Below, one piece after another: positions 11,365 to 21,878 of a stretch of 64,000 bases of DNA. How positions within the stretch are numbered: position 1 is the first letter of the stretch; the number at the start of each line of letters is the position of its first letter. The notes under the pieces were generated by a model that ran no database searches, was not told the DNA's origin, and was given only the letters and a program-made list of their open reading frames with translations. Source of the stretch: Ophioceras dolichostomum. Its lineage: Eukaryota > Ascomycota > Sordariomycetes > Magnaporthales > Ophioceraceae. Where the stretch lies: NCBI GenBank assembly GCA_003049485.1, contig PYST01000110.1, forward strand, positions 43,412 to 107,411. Direction: 5' to 3'. The position numbers and the translations under genes were made by a program.

Positions 11365-13019
11365 CTATTGCTGGGCGCACTGTGGAGCCCCGTCTTCTTC
11401 GTCCACATCCTCCCATTCAGATCCAAATCGCGGGTCGCCCGAGTGGGCACCCATCTAGAAGCGCCAAGGCGAATATGGTAAGTAATGGGCAATGAAGAGG
11501 CGAAAATTGGTCACGACGGATGGTGCTTCATGGCGGCAGCACCGCCTCGCTCTTTCCGGGAAAGGAATCCGGAGACTGACCTGTTCGATGTCTGCATCTT
11601 TCTCGTACTCGACCTCATCCACCTCCATGTCCTCGGTGTCGGCTATGGGCGCCGCAGGAGGGGGAAGCAGCGAGCGCAGAGTGTCATATGACTTGTCGTC
11701 GCCTTCCAGCCAGCCGTCGGCTGGGAAGTCAATCTTGGCGATGAGGTAGAGGTCGCCCTTGGCCTCACCCCTCTTCTGTGGCATGCCCTCGCCTGCTACC
11801 TTGATGACCTCGTTGGGACGGAGGACCTTTCCGCGCGGGTGGTCGATGTGGATGCCCCTGCCGTCGAGGTGCTTCAGCACGACGCGCGAGAATCCGGTCA
11901 GCGCCTCGGCCAGGGTGACATGCAGGTCCGCCGACAAGTCGTTGCCGATGCGAGTGAACGTGTCGTGGGGCTCCTCGACGAGTGTGAATATGATGTCTCC
12001 GGGTGTCTGGTCGGGGAACTGGTCGGCCTCGCCCTCCAGCACGATGCGCTCGCCCTGCATCGAGCCGCGGGGCACATACATCTCGAGGGCTTTGGTCTCC
12101 TCCACTGTGCGTTTGCCCTTGCACTTCTTGCACCGGTCCTTCTCCTTGTAGAACATGCCAGAGCCCTGGCAGTGGTCACAGGGGAGGACCGCTTTGCGCA
12201 TGAGGCCCGGCCCGATCTGTTGAAAGGCTTCCTGCATGCCTGCCCCTTGACAGCGGTCGCATTGCTGAGGTTTGACCTTGTCCTTGGCACCGGAGCCCTT
12301 GCAACTGCCGCACACGACCCTCTTGTTCGCGGCGAACTTGACCGTTTTGCCCTTGTACAGCTCCTCGAGCGTGACCTTGTACTGTTGGTCCTCGTCCGGG
12401 CCGCGGCGAGGCCGCCGAGGCATGGCAGCGCCGGGTCCGCCAGCGCCCATATTCATGCCGAACATCTGGGACAGGATGTCGTTCAGATCCACGCCCTCAC
12501 CACCCATGCCGCCGCCGCTACGTGATGGGTCGAAGGCGGCCATGCCATGGGTGTCGTACAGGTGCCGTTTTTGCTCATCGCGGAGAATCTCATATGCTTG
12601 CGTGACGGCCTTGAACTTGGCCTCGGACTCCGCCCGACGCTCTTCTGGGACCTTGTCGGGGTGATGTTGCAATGCAGCCTGTCAGGGTGCGAGGCGAGGC
12701 ACAGGTTGGGCTCAGGCGTTGGTCAGCATTGCAGTCGGCAGCTTTCGAAGAAGAATTCACAAGTGGTGGAGAACAGGAAAGAAGAGGGGTATCCTGCAGA
12801 CCTTGCGATACGCCTTCTTGATATCTGCCTGACTGGCTGACTTGTCAATCTCGAGGAGGCCTGTATAGATAGGTAGCTCAGGGTGCGTTAGCACGTCGAC
12901 GAGAACAACAAGGAGCCGGAGCTTGAGCCTGAGTATGAAGCTCTTGACGTACCGTACAGATCAATCTCCTCGTCAGAAGACGGCGGCGGCGGACCGCCGC
13001 TGGGCCCCCCAGCGTCCAT
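11365..13019 (-). CDS. Class A DnaJ/Hsp40 co-chaperone with C-terminal CaaX box
   Basis: Ydj1/Xdj1-type co-chaperone that stimulates Hsp70 ATPase and delivers clients in the cytosol or on membranes. Exons: 12953-13019, 12802-12860, 11581-12678, 11365-11454, giving 437 residues. The J domain (from about residue 20) carries the HPD triad at 48-50. A glycine-rich linker follows. The zinc region has four CxxC motifs (CGSC, CDRC, CDHC, CKKC), and the two client-binding barrels end the protein. The last exon encodes MGAHSGDPRFGSEWEDVDEE and ends CAQQ, a CaaX box with terminal Q, which predicts farnesylation as in yeast Ydj1. The proline-rich N-terminus before the J domain (MDAGGPSGGPPPPSS) differs from canonical Ydj1 and may point to the Xdj1 branch. 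It diverges from the mitochondrial GluRS gene. Confidence 0.93.
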
Positions 13020-13518
13020 CGTAGAAGAGAATCTGTAAACAGATAGACAGGACAGGTGGATAGGTCAAAAGATTTCTGTTTTCTCTCTCTGGGGGAAAAA
13101 ATTAAACCTCAAGAACACGACTAGGATTAGTTAAGAGTGGAGGCGGAAACCAGACTTTTGTTTGCCTTGCTGGGGTAATCAATCGAACTTCAAGTCACCC
13201 CGCAGGATGAGCGCTCATAGGCTTGACCTTCGCTGGAATAACAAGGAAATTTTTGCTGGTTTTAGCGGGGCAGCTGCAGCCTTGCAGCACACGGCTGCTT
13301 GCAACTTGGAGGGCCCGACTTGCCAGTCCGGGCACGGACGGTCCCACAGTTTCGATTCCACTTGCTCGGTCAGAATCGGCTTTTGTTCTTCAGGGGGGAG
13401 TTGGAGCAGGAGGATCCCTTTCAGGTCCATCCACCAAGTTGAACCTAGGAACGTGCTCTTGATGTTCACCTTTAGTCATTTGCATATGCCATGATTGCGA
13501 GTGGGAACACTGTCATCG
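13020..13518. promoter_or_regulatory. Bidirectional promoter region, Hsp40 and mitochondrial GluRS
   Basis: About 500 bases between two divergent starts, holding both promoters and leaders. I looked for heat-shock elements (nGAAn arrays) upstream of the chaperone and saw no convincing trimer. Confidence 0.4.
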
Positions 13519-15914
13519 ATGTTCTCGGGGCCTAAACGGCGGGTGTTTGCCCTGAGCGGGCGCTACCTTGTTCGCCAGATACGGAATCAAAGCCAGGCCG
13601 AGCGCGTCACGCGACGACCTCGGAGAGGCACCACTAACGTCCCGGCCCGGACGCGTTTTGCTCCTTCTCCCACGGGTTTTCTTCACCTCGGATCCCTACG
13701 GACTGCCCTCTTTAATTATCTACTCGCCAAGTCGACTGGTGGGCAGTTCCTTCTTCGACTGGAGGACACAGACCAGGCACGTCACCAGATGAACCCGGGG
13801 GAAGACCGCTGGACATTGGACACTTTCCAGCCGCGCTTGTACTGATATTAGCTGACCACCTATTTCGAACCTTTCTGTGACTATGTGGTCTTTCCCATCA
13901 ATGACTCACTTTGTAGACCAGAATCGTAGCTGGTGCAGAGGCCTCACTATACAAAGACTTGGGGTGGGCTGGTCTCTCATGGGACGAAGGTACCTTCCCC
14001 GTGTCTTCCTTGGGGCAACAGGCTTTTTCGCCACACTTGCTTGACCTTTGTGCCGTAGATTCCCTGCTGACGGTGCCCCAGGCCCGGACATCGGTGGACC
14101 GAGCGGTCCTTATAGACAGGTGCGCAAATATGGCGAGCCCTTAGGCGGTATGCCACACTCGTGGCGACGGGGCCGACGGCAGCTTCAGACTGACAGCAGG
14201 CTCAGTCAGAGCGTCTGGCTATTTACAGGAAATATGCCCATGAGCTCCTCCTCAACGGCCGAGCCTACCGCTGCTTTTGTAGCAGAGAGGACGTCGCCGC
14301 CGCCCAGCTGAAGTCACAGGCAGACACCGGAAGCACAGGACACTACCCCGGCACGTGCCTGGCTCTCTCAGACGCCGAGTCCGAGGAGCGTGCTGCTAAG
14401 GGCGATGCCCACGTGATACGATTCAGGAGCTCTCGTACTCCGCTCCCGGTGCCTGATCTCATCTATCGCGGCTTCAGGAAGAAGGTCGCAGAGGATGATT
14501 TCATCATCATGAAAACGGATGGATTCCCAACATATCACTTCGCGAACGTCGTCGATGACCACTTGATGGAGGTGACTCATGTCATTAGGGGAGCGGTACG
14601 TCATCCGTTCTTCCTTTTCCTATTCTCCCCCTCTCTCCTCCCAACGAGCCATGTCATTCGTATTCGGTCTTTGATATGGCCGAATCTGTGTCCTCCGTCG
14701 CGTCTTGGGCCCTCGACTAAAGAAGTTCTCGACCCTATCCGTCCAGGAGTGGCTCGTCTCCACACCGATGCACTGCGACCTTTACTCCGCATTCGGCTGG
14801 AGGGCACCCGTGTTTGCTCACGTCGGCCTTCTCGTCAACACAGACCGCTCAAAACTCAGCAAGCGCAATGCCGACATCCAAATATCTTCGTATCGGGACC
14901 AGCTGGTCCTTCCAGATGCCCTCCTCAATTTTGTGGCGTATCTCGGATGGCGGGGCCCCTCGGCGAGACGCACGATGACGCTCCCGGAACTCGTGGAAAG
15001 TGTAGGCAATTTCGAAACCCTACCGCCGCTGCATCTTATGGGAGGTTCACTGACAAGGGGTAAACAATCCGGCATAGTTTGACCTGAGATTCACAAAGGG
15101 AGATATCGTCACCGACCTTGAGAATATGAAGCACTACCAACGGACGCACCTGAATAGGCTGCTGCAGCTGGACAGTCCACGACCGCCACGGGAGCTGGAC
15201 TCGATTCTCAACTTCATCGACCGCGAGCTCCAATCCGTCGAAAGGCTGAGAGCCGAAGGCTTCGGGAAGCCCCCAAGTGATGCCTCCAGCAACGCACGCT
15301 TGTTTGGCGACCTCGCCTCGCTCGGGGCCCTCCACCCGGCGGCTAGTGGGTCCGGCCGGGGCCACCCCGCCGATGGTAGCGAATACGTGTACATTTACCG
15401 AGCATTGAAAATGTTGAGGAACAAGGCGTACGACTTGGGAGGCCTCCTACCCAACAACAGATACTTGTTCTGGCGGCCTAGCCGGCGACAGCTGTTGGAC
15501 ACCCTGGGTTCCGTATCCAGCTCGTGTGGGGACGTCTCCATCGATGGCTCGCCCTCCTCTCTCCATGCTGCTATTGTTTACATACAAGAAAGGCTAGAAT
15601 CGCTGGGCGACGGCCACTGGGATAACGATGCCCTCGCCAACTTGGTGGCGGAGGTTAACGTGGCCATCACGTGCCGCGAGCGAGCGACTGCGCAGGTGAT
15701 CCCCCACGCTTCGTACAAGATTTGGAGATGGATTTTCATGGGTTCGTATCCGGGCCCTTCCGTCCACTCCATACTGGAGCTTCTTGGTCGACAAGATGCG
15801 GTGGCCCGGGTGGAAGCTGCTGCCGCCGTCGCCGTGCAGCCAGGCGAGAATAAAGACACGATAGATGTTGAGGCAGTGGAAGGCCCTTCGGCAGCAGTTA
15901 CCCCGGTCTCATAA
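13519..15914 (+). CDS. MSE1: Mitochondrial glutamyl-tRNA synthetase
   Basis: Class I aminoacyl-tRNA synthetase that charges tRNA-Glu in mitochondria. Exons: 13519-13776, 13917-13989, 14082-14119, 14206-14595, 14747-15001, 15078-15914, giving 616 residues. The N-terminus is arginine-rich and lacks acidic residues, as in a transit peptide. RFAPSPTGFLHLGSLRTALF carries the HIGH-type motif HLGS at 56-59; LLRLEDTDQ, WDEGPDIGGPSGPYRQ and YRCFCSRE follow. The KMSKS-type motif is KLSKR at 289-293. Intron 1 must use a GC donor (GCACGT) to join LEDTDQ to TRIVAGAE; the nearby GT (13781) throws the frame off. Exon 3 is only 38 nt. The start is the first ATG in this frame; an upstream ATG at 13491 is in another frame. 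Confidence 0.92.
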
Positions 15915-16503
15915 CTTAACTTGGACTCTGCTGTCCCTATCGCTTGGGCTTTAGAGGGAAATAAGATATCTCAACTCATGCCACCTACGGTTATCATAAC
16001 AGCTTGACAGCTGCCACATCAGCCCCCAGTCACCACTTTCTCTCCCAAAGAGTTGGCATGGGAAGTAAATTGTGAGAAACACACGCAATCCCTGCAAAAC
16101 ATAAGCTCGAGCCATGAGTTACAGGCCTCTCGTGCGGAGGTCTGGGTATTTAGATCTCTATCAAGCGTTTCTACCTTGGGAGGTACCTAGGTGGGTACCT
16201 GGTAGGTAGGTGGGAGGTCAAGGAGAGACAGACTTCTTCTGCCTACGCAGCCGGTAAGTAGCGGCCTTAGAGACACCAACCGACCGAGGGACCCGTATTG
16301 CTGTCGGTCCACGTCCCCCAAAGATCCCGCATAGCCCATGTATCTGACTGCCTGTCCAGCTGTCCGCCTGCCGGTGTCCCTGCTGTACGCCTAACCGTGC
16401 GCCTTCCCGTCCGAATTTGCGCCTCCATTTGCGCCTGTCATGCCTGCTTGATCGCCGTGCACGCCTCTGTATGTGATCGCACGGCTGGGCATGATCGAAG
16501 ACA
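15915..16503. other. Spacer between convergent GluRS and Csn5 genes
   Basis: Carries only 3' flanks as far as I can see, plus a TAGG/CCTA patch at 16171-16215. Confidence 0.5.
16171..16215. repeat. TAGG/CCTA short-repeat patch
   Basis: Contains GAGGTACCTAGGTGGGTACC followed by GGTAGGTAGG: mixed-orientation units of the dispersed family. Confidence 0.65.
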
Positions 16504-17654
16504 CTACACGTCGTTGAATATCTGGGCTTTGACCTGACCAGCCATCAGGGCGGACTTCTCGCGGGCGGCCACCTGCTTCCCATCCCTAGTCAGCTTCTCG
16601 AGGGCTGTCTCGAGGGGCTTAATGGGCCCCGTGCCACCCCCAGAGAAAGCCAGAGACGAGATGTAGGGCGCGGCCGTCCCCGAGCGGCCAGCCCGCTGCA
16701 TCATGGTGACGGCGTCCTTAGTCTTGCTGGCGAGGTCGACCACCTGCTTGTTGCCGTAGGCTCGGTTGGTGAAGAGGGGGCTCTGAGACAGGGTCTGCAC
16801 CCAGTACTTGTTCCAAAGAAGCTCGAGCAGTCGTGAGTCGAGGGTGCTCTTGAAGTGCTCGATCTCCAGGGGATAGTATTCGTTGGCGTGCGCGCCAAAA
16901 TCTTCAGCCTTGTTCAGCGGCACTGTTTGGTAGCCGTCAGACGAGGTGGCCGACTCGTCCGACGCTTTGTGCTTGTCCGAGAAGGTTCGGAACGCCCCGA
17001 TGTCGACCTTTCCCGCGCTGACGGTGCGGTCGGGGTCGACGACGACGGCGACGAAAGGGTCCAGGAACGACTGCTGCATGCGCTGGGTGGCGACGTCGAT
17101 GCCAGAAAGCCAGCATCCGTAGCCCGGGTGGCTGTGGTACCAGCCCACGAGGTTTTCCGGGCGACCCTGTTCTCGGCTGAACCGCAGGTACTCGACCATG
17201 TACTCGTTGGCCTCTTCCTGGGCGTTGACACGAGTCTCGGTTCCCTCGACGGGGAGCCGGAAGGCGTCGGTGACGACCAGCGCCGTGCCATCTACGTAGC
17301 CCTGCATTAGGCCCATGACCTCAAGGTGGCCGCCGGACCGCGCGTGCATGACCATTTTGATGAGTGCCACGGCGCTGATGCGCACAGAACGGAAATATTT
17401 GGGGTCATTGTTCCATGGCTTCTTGTTGGTGTCATTATGGGCGGCCTGGTCGAAGTTGTACAGTGCGTCGCGCGTCGGGTCTACCAGTTTAATCTTGTTA
17501 TCGAGCTCTGCCACGTCCGCTTGTGTCAGCCAGGCATTGGCGATCACGATCCGCCCCGAGCCGTCGCGATGAGGAGGGTGTCCTTGTGTGAACGTCGCCA
17601 GGACTTGGTCAGGTACCAGCCGCACTTACCCCACGATTTCATTGCCACATCCAT
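16504..17654 (-). CDS. CSN5: COP9 signalosome subunit 5 (JAMM deneddylase)
   Basis: Catalytic subunit of the COP9 signalosome, a zinc metalloprotease that removes Nedd8/Rub1 from cullins. In filamentous fungi it controls development and secondary metabolism. Exon 1 is 17630-17654 (MDVAMKSW plus one base). After a 122-base intron, exon 2 (16504-17507) completes 342 residues; the joint gives MDVAMKSWELDNKIKLVDP. The MPN domain holds the full JAMM centre: E71 in LEVMG, then HSHPGYGCWLSGID with H133, H135 and D146. All zinc ligands and the catalytic glutamate are present, so activity is expected. A longer open frame runs into the intron but would replace the conserved N-terminus. The gene is convergent with GluRS. 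Confidence 0.96.
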
Positions 17655-18214
17655 AATGCCGTGACTGTATCTGACTTCCACCTGGGAAAAGAGCGCAAGC
17701 AGAGAGGCAGTCGGGCGTCGGAGTAAGCGTTGAAGAACTTTTTGTTTGTTGCTTGTTGTCTTTGTTGTCGCGTTTGGATTCCATGTACCTAACCTGGTGG
17801 TAGTCTGGAGGGGAACACTTGCTAGGTAGAGGTCAAGTGGGAGGCACCAAAGAAGGTCAGACAAAGGTCCCCGCTATTTACAACGTTCGGCCCCACATGA
17901 GCCTCAATAACGTGCATAAACTACCCAGGGTATGAAGTCACCGTTACTGTAGCCGTCCGGTATGTATACAGGTCTGATTTGCAAATTGAATGTTTTGCGA
18001 TAATATAGAAGGTTGATGATAGATTGAACCCCTGATTCTCTCGATCCATCGTGGAGAGGGTCATTCACGCTCAACCACGAGGTTGCCCGGTTGAGAAAGT
18101 GCGGGTCTAGACGAGGAGGGAAGGGAAGCTTTGCTTCTTCATCAATCAAGGCTACGGCAAGGGATATGGCGCTCTACGCCGCTGAGATATCAGGCATCCC
18201 GCCGTGGGTCTACT
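17655..18214. promoter_or_regulatory. Spacer upstream of Csn5 and downstream of Irs4
   Basis: Should contain the Csn5 promoter and leader and the Irs4 3' end. The 60 bases next to the Csn5 start on its upstream side (about 17700-17790) are T-rich on the plus strand. No gene is seen. Confidence 0.4.
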
Positions 18215-20491
18215 CTATTTGGTACTGCCCGGGCCCGGGACACGAAGCCCCTTGACACTATCCCAGACGCTCTGGCTCACACGAGCGGGTATCTTGCGGC
18301 CCCGCAACCGCTGGTCGATAAGCCAGGTGCCTACGACGAACTCTTCCTTAGACAGCGTCCCCCGACGAGTCCGGTCAACCAGCTCCCACACCTCGGCCAG
18401 TTCTTCGAAGGGGAGCCGGCTTCGACTCCACAGATCGCGCACTACGATGTTCACAACAGCATCGTGGTCGCCATTGCTATCCCCATATCCATGGCCACGG
18501 CCATCGTCACGAGGCGGAGAGTAAGGAAGAGCCGCAGTAGTAGCAGCAGCATTCGCTTCTTTGGCGGCCCGAGCGCTGACCTGGTTCCGATGCTGCTCAA
18601 GAAACAGGCCGCGGTTGCTGGCCCAGAGCGCCTCGTATCTCCGTCGCTCCGCGCTGCTAACCTGTTCCCGCCAACGCCGACGCGAGCCTTCGTGGTGTGT
18701 GTGCTTCTTACCAAGGGAGCCGCGCTTGCGGTGCTTCTCACGATAGCGCCTCGCCTCCTCATCGTCCGACTTGGACTGCGGCGACCTGAGTGTCTGTAGC
18801 ATGCCGGCCGCACGCTTAGGAGGGGATCGGCTACGGCTGCCACCGCCGGTGTCGTTACCATGGTCATCAGCCGCGGCAGACTTGGGAAGAAGTTGCTGTC
18901 CGCTGCGACTGCCTCGCGCTGACGCGATGCTGCCGGCCACGATAGCGTTAGTGAGCGAGTCGAGGGCAAGCGCGGGATTTCTGTGACTATTGAGCCGGTC
19001 CAGCCCGTTCGGCCCATTCGTCATGCTCCTGGGTGGGCGTGGTGGGCGTCCGAGGGCCGGTCCGGCTGCGTCGCTCAGGCGTGGAGGAGACGGCATGGGT
19101 GGCAAATGTGATCTGGGAAGCTCGGTAGTGGTGAGGCGTGATTTAGGGTCGGGGCCTGGGTTTGGTCTCGGATCAGGCTGTGGACTGAGGCTAGGCTGCG
19201 ATAGTCCTGCGACTCCCTTTGTAGTCCTACGAGCTGGTGGAGGCGAGGGCGGAGGGTGTGCGCGACCGGATGAGGAGGAGAAGAATGTGTCGTCCGTCGA
19301 TGTTGAACCGGGACTGCCAGGATGGGCGGGACCCTTGCCATCCGGGTTGGGCGCGGTCTGCAAGCGCTGCGATAGCTTAGTTTCCCCATCGTCAAGCTTT
19401 CGCTCAAGCTGATGCTGACGGCGACCACCGCCGCTCTCACCAACATGCTCACCAGTACCGTCCCGCTCACCACCTTCTGAGGAATGGGCAGTCCAAGACT
19501 GGGGCCGTGGTTTAGGCGCAAGTTTGGGCTTAGGCCCCGTTTTCGGTCTCTGCTGAGGCGTCTGGGTGGGTGAGCTATTACTTTCGAGCGGCCCCTTTCC
19601 GTCCAGAGCGGACTGTCGAGGTTTCGATGGCGACAGTTTGCGCCGACCTCGGCCCGGAGATGGGCTTTTAATGGGGTCCGTGTTCACCCCATGAGAGCCG
19701 CGCTCTCCATGCTCGCCGTATTCAAACCTCGATATCAGCGACTCCGTCGGGGCGGTCGGCCGCCTATCCGCAAGGCTATGACCGGTGTCTGTGTTCTCTC
19801 TGGGCTCTCGCCCTCGACTTCTTTCCGCGTCAACTTGGAGATTCGAAAGGCTTGCGGCGGACGAGGCTGTGCTATGGGCTCGTGCACGGCTCCCAGGCGG
19901 CAAGTGTACGAGGGGAGTACCAGCGATGCCGGTATTTTGCCCGGTGTGATGCGGGCTCACACTCGGGCTCGCCGACCTGCTTGCTGCTAGTGTGGCGGCG
20001 ATAAACGATGCTGACCTTGGGTCCGGGCCTGGCCTCGCGCCAGGGGGCCGAAGGTGGGGGCTGGGCTGTCGATTCAGGGGTTCCTGCGAGAGGGGGTGGG
20101 CCGGAGCGGTGAACTGAAGAGGCAACCCGGCGCCGATGCCGGCATCGAGCAGATTGGTCGGCGCATGGCTAGAGCCGAGCTGCGACGGTGTCTGTGTGGA
20201 GGCCGGCACATTCCAACGTTCGGCGATATGTGGACTCGATGTTACCGGGGCAGCGAGTAGTTCGCCGTTGCTGCCGTTGCGAGTGTTCCTGGCGTGTGCA
20301 GGGACACTGTGGCGGCTACCAAGAGGTCCACCGAGGGGACCTCGACCGGGTTGCGGCTGTGTCTGCCTGGAGGTGGGCGGCGGCTGATTCTTGAAAGCGA
20401 GTGACGCACCCTGCAAGGCGGCGGCGCTTTGAGCCGAGCCTTGTCCTGACGTGGGCGAGACCAAGGCTGAGCGAGATGGCGAGGAATTCAT
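18215..20491 (-). CDS. IRS4: Irs4-family EH-domain protein (increased rDNA silencing)
   Basis: Protein of the yeast Irs4/Tax4 family, which affects rDNA silencing and phosphoinositide levels, cell-wall integrity and autophagy in yeast. A single open frame of 758 residues. The first 550 or so are disordered and rich in Ser, Pro, Arg and Gly. A basic segment (EARRYREKHRKRGSLGKKH) and YEALWASNRG precede the C-terminal EH domain of about 100 residues. That domain shows DLWSRSRLPFEELAEVWELV, then DRTRRGTLSKEEFVVGTWLI, and ends QRLRGRKIPARV. The EF-hand loop in it (D-R-T-R-R-G-T) lacks several acidic ligands, so calcium binding is doubtful. The start is the first in-frame ATG; the frame stays open upstream, so an additional 5' exon cannot be excluded. 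Confidence 0.85.
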   Translation of the reverse strand: MNSSPSRSALVSPTSGQGSAQSAAALQGASLAFKNQPPPTSRQTQPQPGRGPLGGPLGSRHSVPAHARNTRNGSNGELLAAPVTSSPHIAERWNVPASTQTPSQLGSSHAPTNLLDAGIGAGLPLQFTAPAHPLSQEPLNRQPSPHLRPPGARPGPDPRSASFIAATLAASRSASPSVSPHHTGQNTGIAGTPLVHLPPGSRARAHSTASSAASLSNLQVDAERSRGREPRENTDTGHSLADRRPTAPTESLISRFEYGEHGERGSHGVNTDPIKSPSPGRGRRKLSPSKPRQSALDGKGPLESNSSPTQTPQQRPKTGPKPKLAPKPRPQSWTAHSSEGGERDGTGEHVGESGGGRRQHQLERKLDDGETKLSQRLQTAPNPDGKGPAHPGSPGSTSTDDTFFSSSSGRAHPPPSPPPARRTTKGVAGLSQPSLSPQPDPRPNPGPDPKSRLTTTELPRSHLPPMPSPPRLSDAAGPALGRPPRPPRSMTNGPNGLDRLNSHRNPALALDSLTNAIVAGSIASARGSRSGQQLLPKSAAADDHGNDTGGGSRSRSPPKRAAGMLQTLRSPQSKSDDEEARRYREKHRKRGSLGKKHTHHEGSRRRWREQVSSAERRRYEALWASNRGLFLEQHRNQVSARAAKEANAAATTAALPYSPPRDDGRGHGYGDSNGDHDAVVNIVVRDLWSRSRLPFEELAEVWELVDRTRRGTLSKEEFVVGTWLIDQRLRGRKIPARVSQSVWDSVKGLRVPGPGSTK

Positions 20492-21878
20492 TTGGACGCG
20501 CCTGGTGTTGGATGGACGATCGGGCGGCGCTCGCTTGGTGCGCGTGCTGCCACTGCTGGCTCTGCTAGCTCTGCTGGCTCTGGATTCCGAACCAGCCGCC
20601 TAAATTAAGCGCATGAGAACCTTAACTGCACTGACTGGCAACCGGTGCCTTCTCTGGGAAGACCCGAGCCTGGGGCACATGTAGGTGAACGCCTATGGCA
20701 CTAAGGTAGGGAGGCAGGGAGATAAATGCTTGAAGCAGCGAAGGTGTAAAGAATGCTTGGAAATGCTTCGGTCCAGCTGGGATAGACGGCGCGTAGACAA
20801 AAGGCAGGCGGTCGAACGAACGCGTGAGGCAGGGATACTCCATGCACGCACTTTCAATTGGTTGGGGAAGAGCTGGGAATGCAGGGCCCACTCGAGGTGG
20901 ATAAAAGTATACGAAATGCAAGTACCTGCCGAGGACCAGTGAATGACACCCGACGATAGCAGAACCAAACCAACGGATTCTTTCATAGCGCAAACGTTGC
21001 GTATAGACGGGTTGAAAGCTCGTGTGAGCTGGAAATATTCAGAAATGCAAAGATATTTCCCCTATTTATATGACAAGCAAGGCGAAAGAACACGGGATTC
21101 CAGAACGCCACGAAACCAACGCCCACACCTAGCATCCGAGATGACCAGACTCCACGAGGCGGCTTGTAGCACTGAAGCTTCTCCAAGCCAGACTACCTGC
21201 GCAGACAGACCCCTACCTATACAAACAGAGATATAGACGGAGACGCAGTCGGACACATGGGTAGGTATGCAGGTGGGTAGATAGGTAGGTAGGTGCACCT
21301 ACCTACCTAGGCACCTACCTACAGTTATGTATAATTCCAATGCCTTGGTGCCGGGCACCGCGCCTCCCTGGTAGCACTTCGTCCCACCAGTCCCGAGGCG
21401 CACGCCGCAACCCAAGGGAACGACAAGTTTAACAAGAAAAGACAAAACCGAGAACCAAAATTGTCTCTAACCTCTGGCGCTGGACCAACCACTCAGCAGC
21501 CGGGCCCCGAGCCAAGAAGTCAGAACCCTAGATAGGCACAAGAATTGAAAACAAGGTGTGAACCTAGACCATACTCAACGCGCCCCGGTCGCAATTTGAA
21601 GACGAAAAGAAGAACAAAACAGGCGAAGAGGAAGGGCAGCGGGGAACAACCCGACGGCGGGGAGGCAAATAAAAGTAAGCAAAAATGAAAGTGAGGCAAA
21701 GCAAAGAAAGGGGTGGAAGAGAAAGGGAAGGGAACACAGAAAAAGTAGAGAGAGAGAAAATGATTATAACCCAGATGAGAGGGATCGTCGAGAGCATGGC
21801 GTGTCGTTGAACGCGTGGATGGAAATCGGTCGATTCGCCGGGCTAACCTGGCGATGTGCTTAGGGAACCAGAAACAGT
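20492..21878. other. Spacer upstream of Irs4
   Basis: About 1.4 kb with no supported gene. It should hold the Irs4 promoter and the 3' end of Ase1. Features seen are a TAGG/CCTA patch with a perfect palindrome (21282-21309) and a purine-rich stretch at about 21600-21760. Confidence 0.5.
21260..21322. repeat. TAGG/CCTA patch with a perfect 28-nt palindrome
   Basis: Units of GGTAG switch to CTACC around a central TGCA. Bases 21282-21309 equal their own reverse complement, so this could form a 14-bp hairpin or cruciform. Confidence 0.85.

Noticed and set aside
11839..12525. 228-codon plus-strand frame over the Hsp40 gene
   Set aside because: Antisense shadow of a conserved coding exon; no family features.
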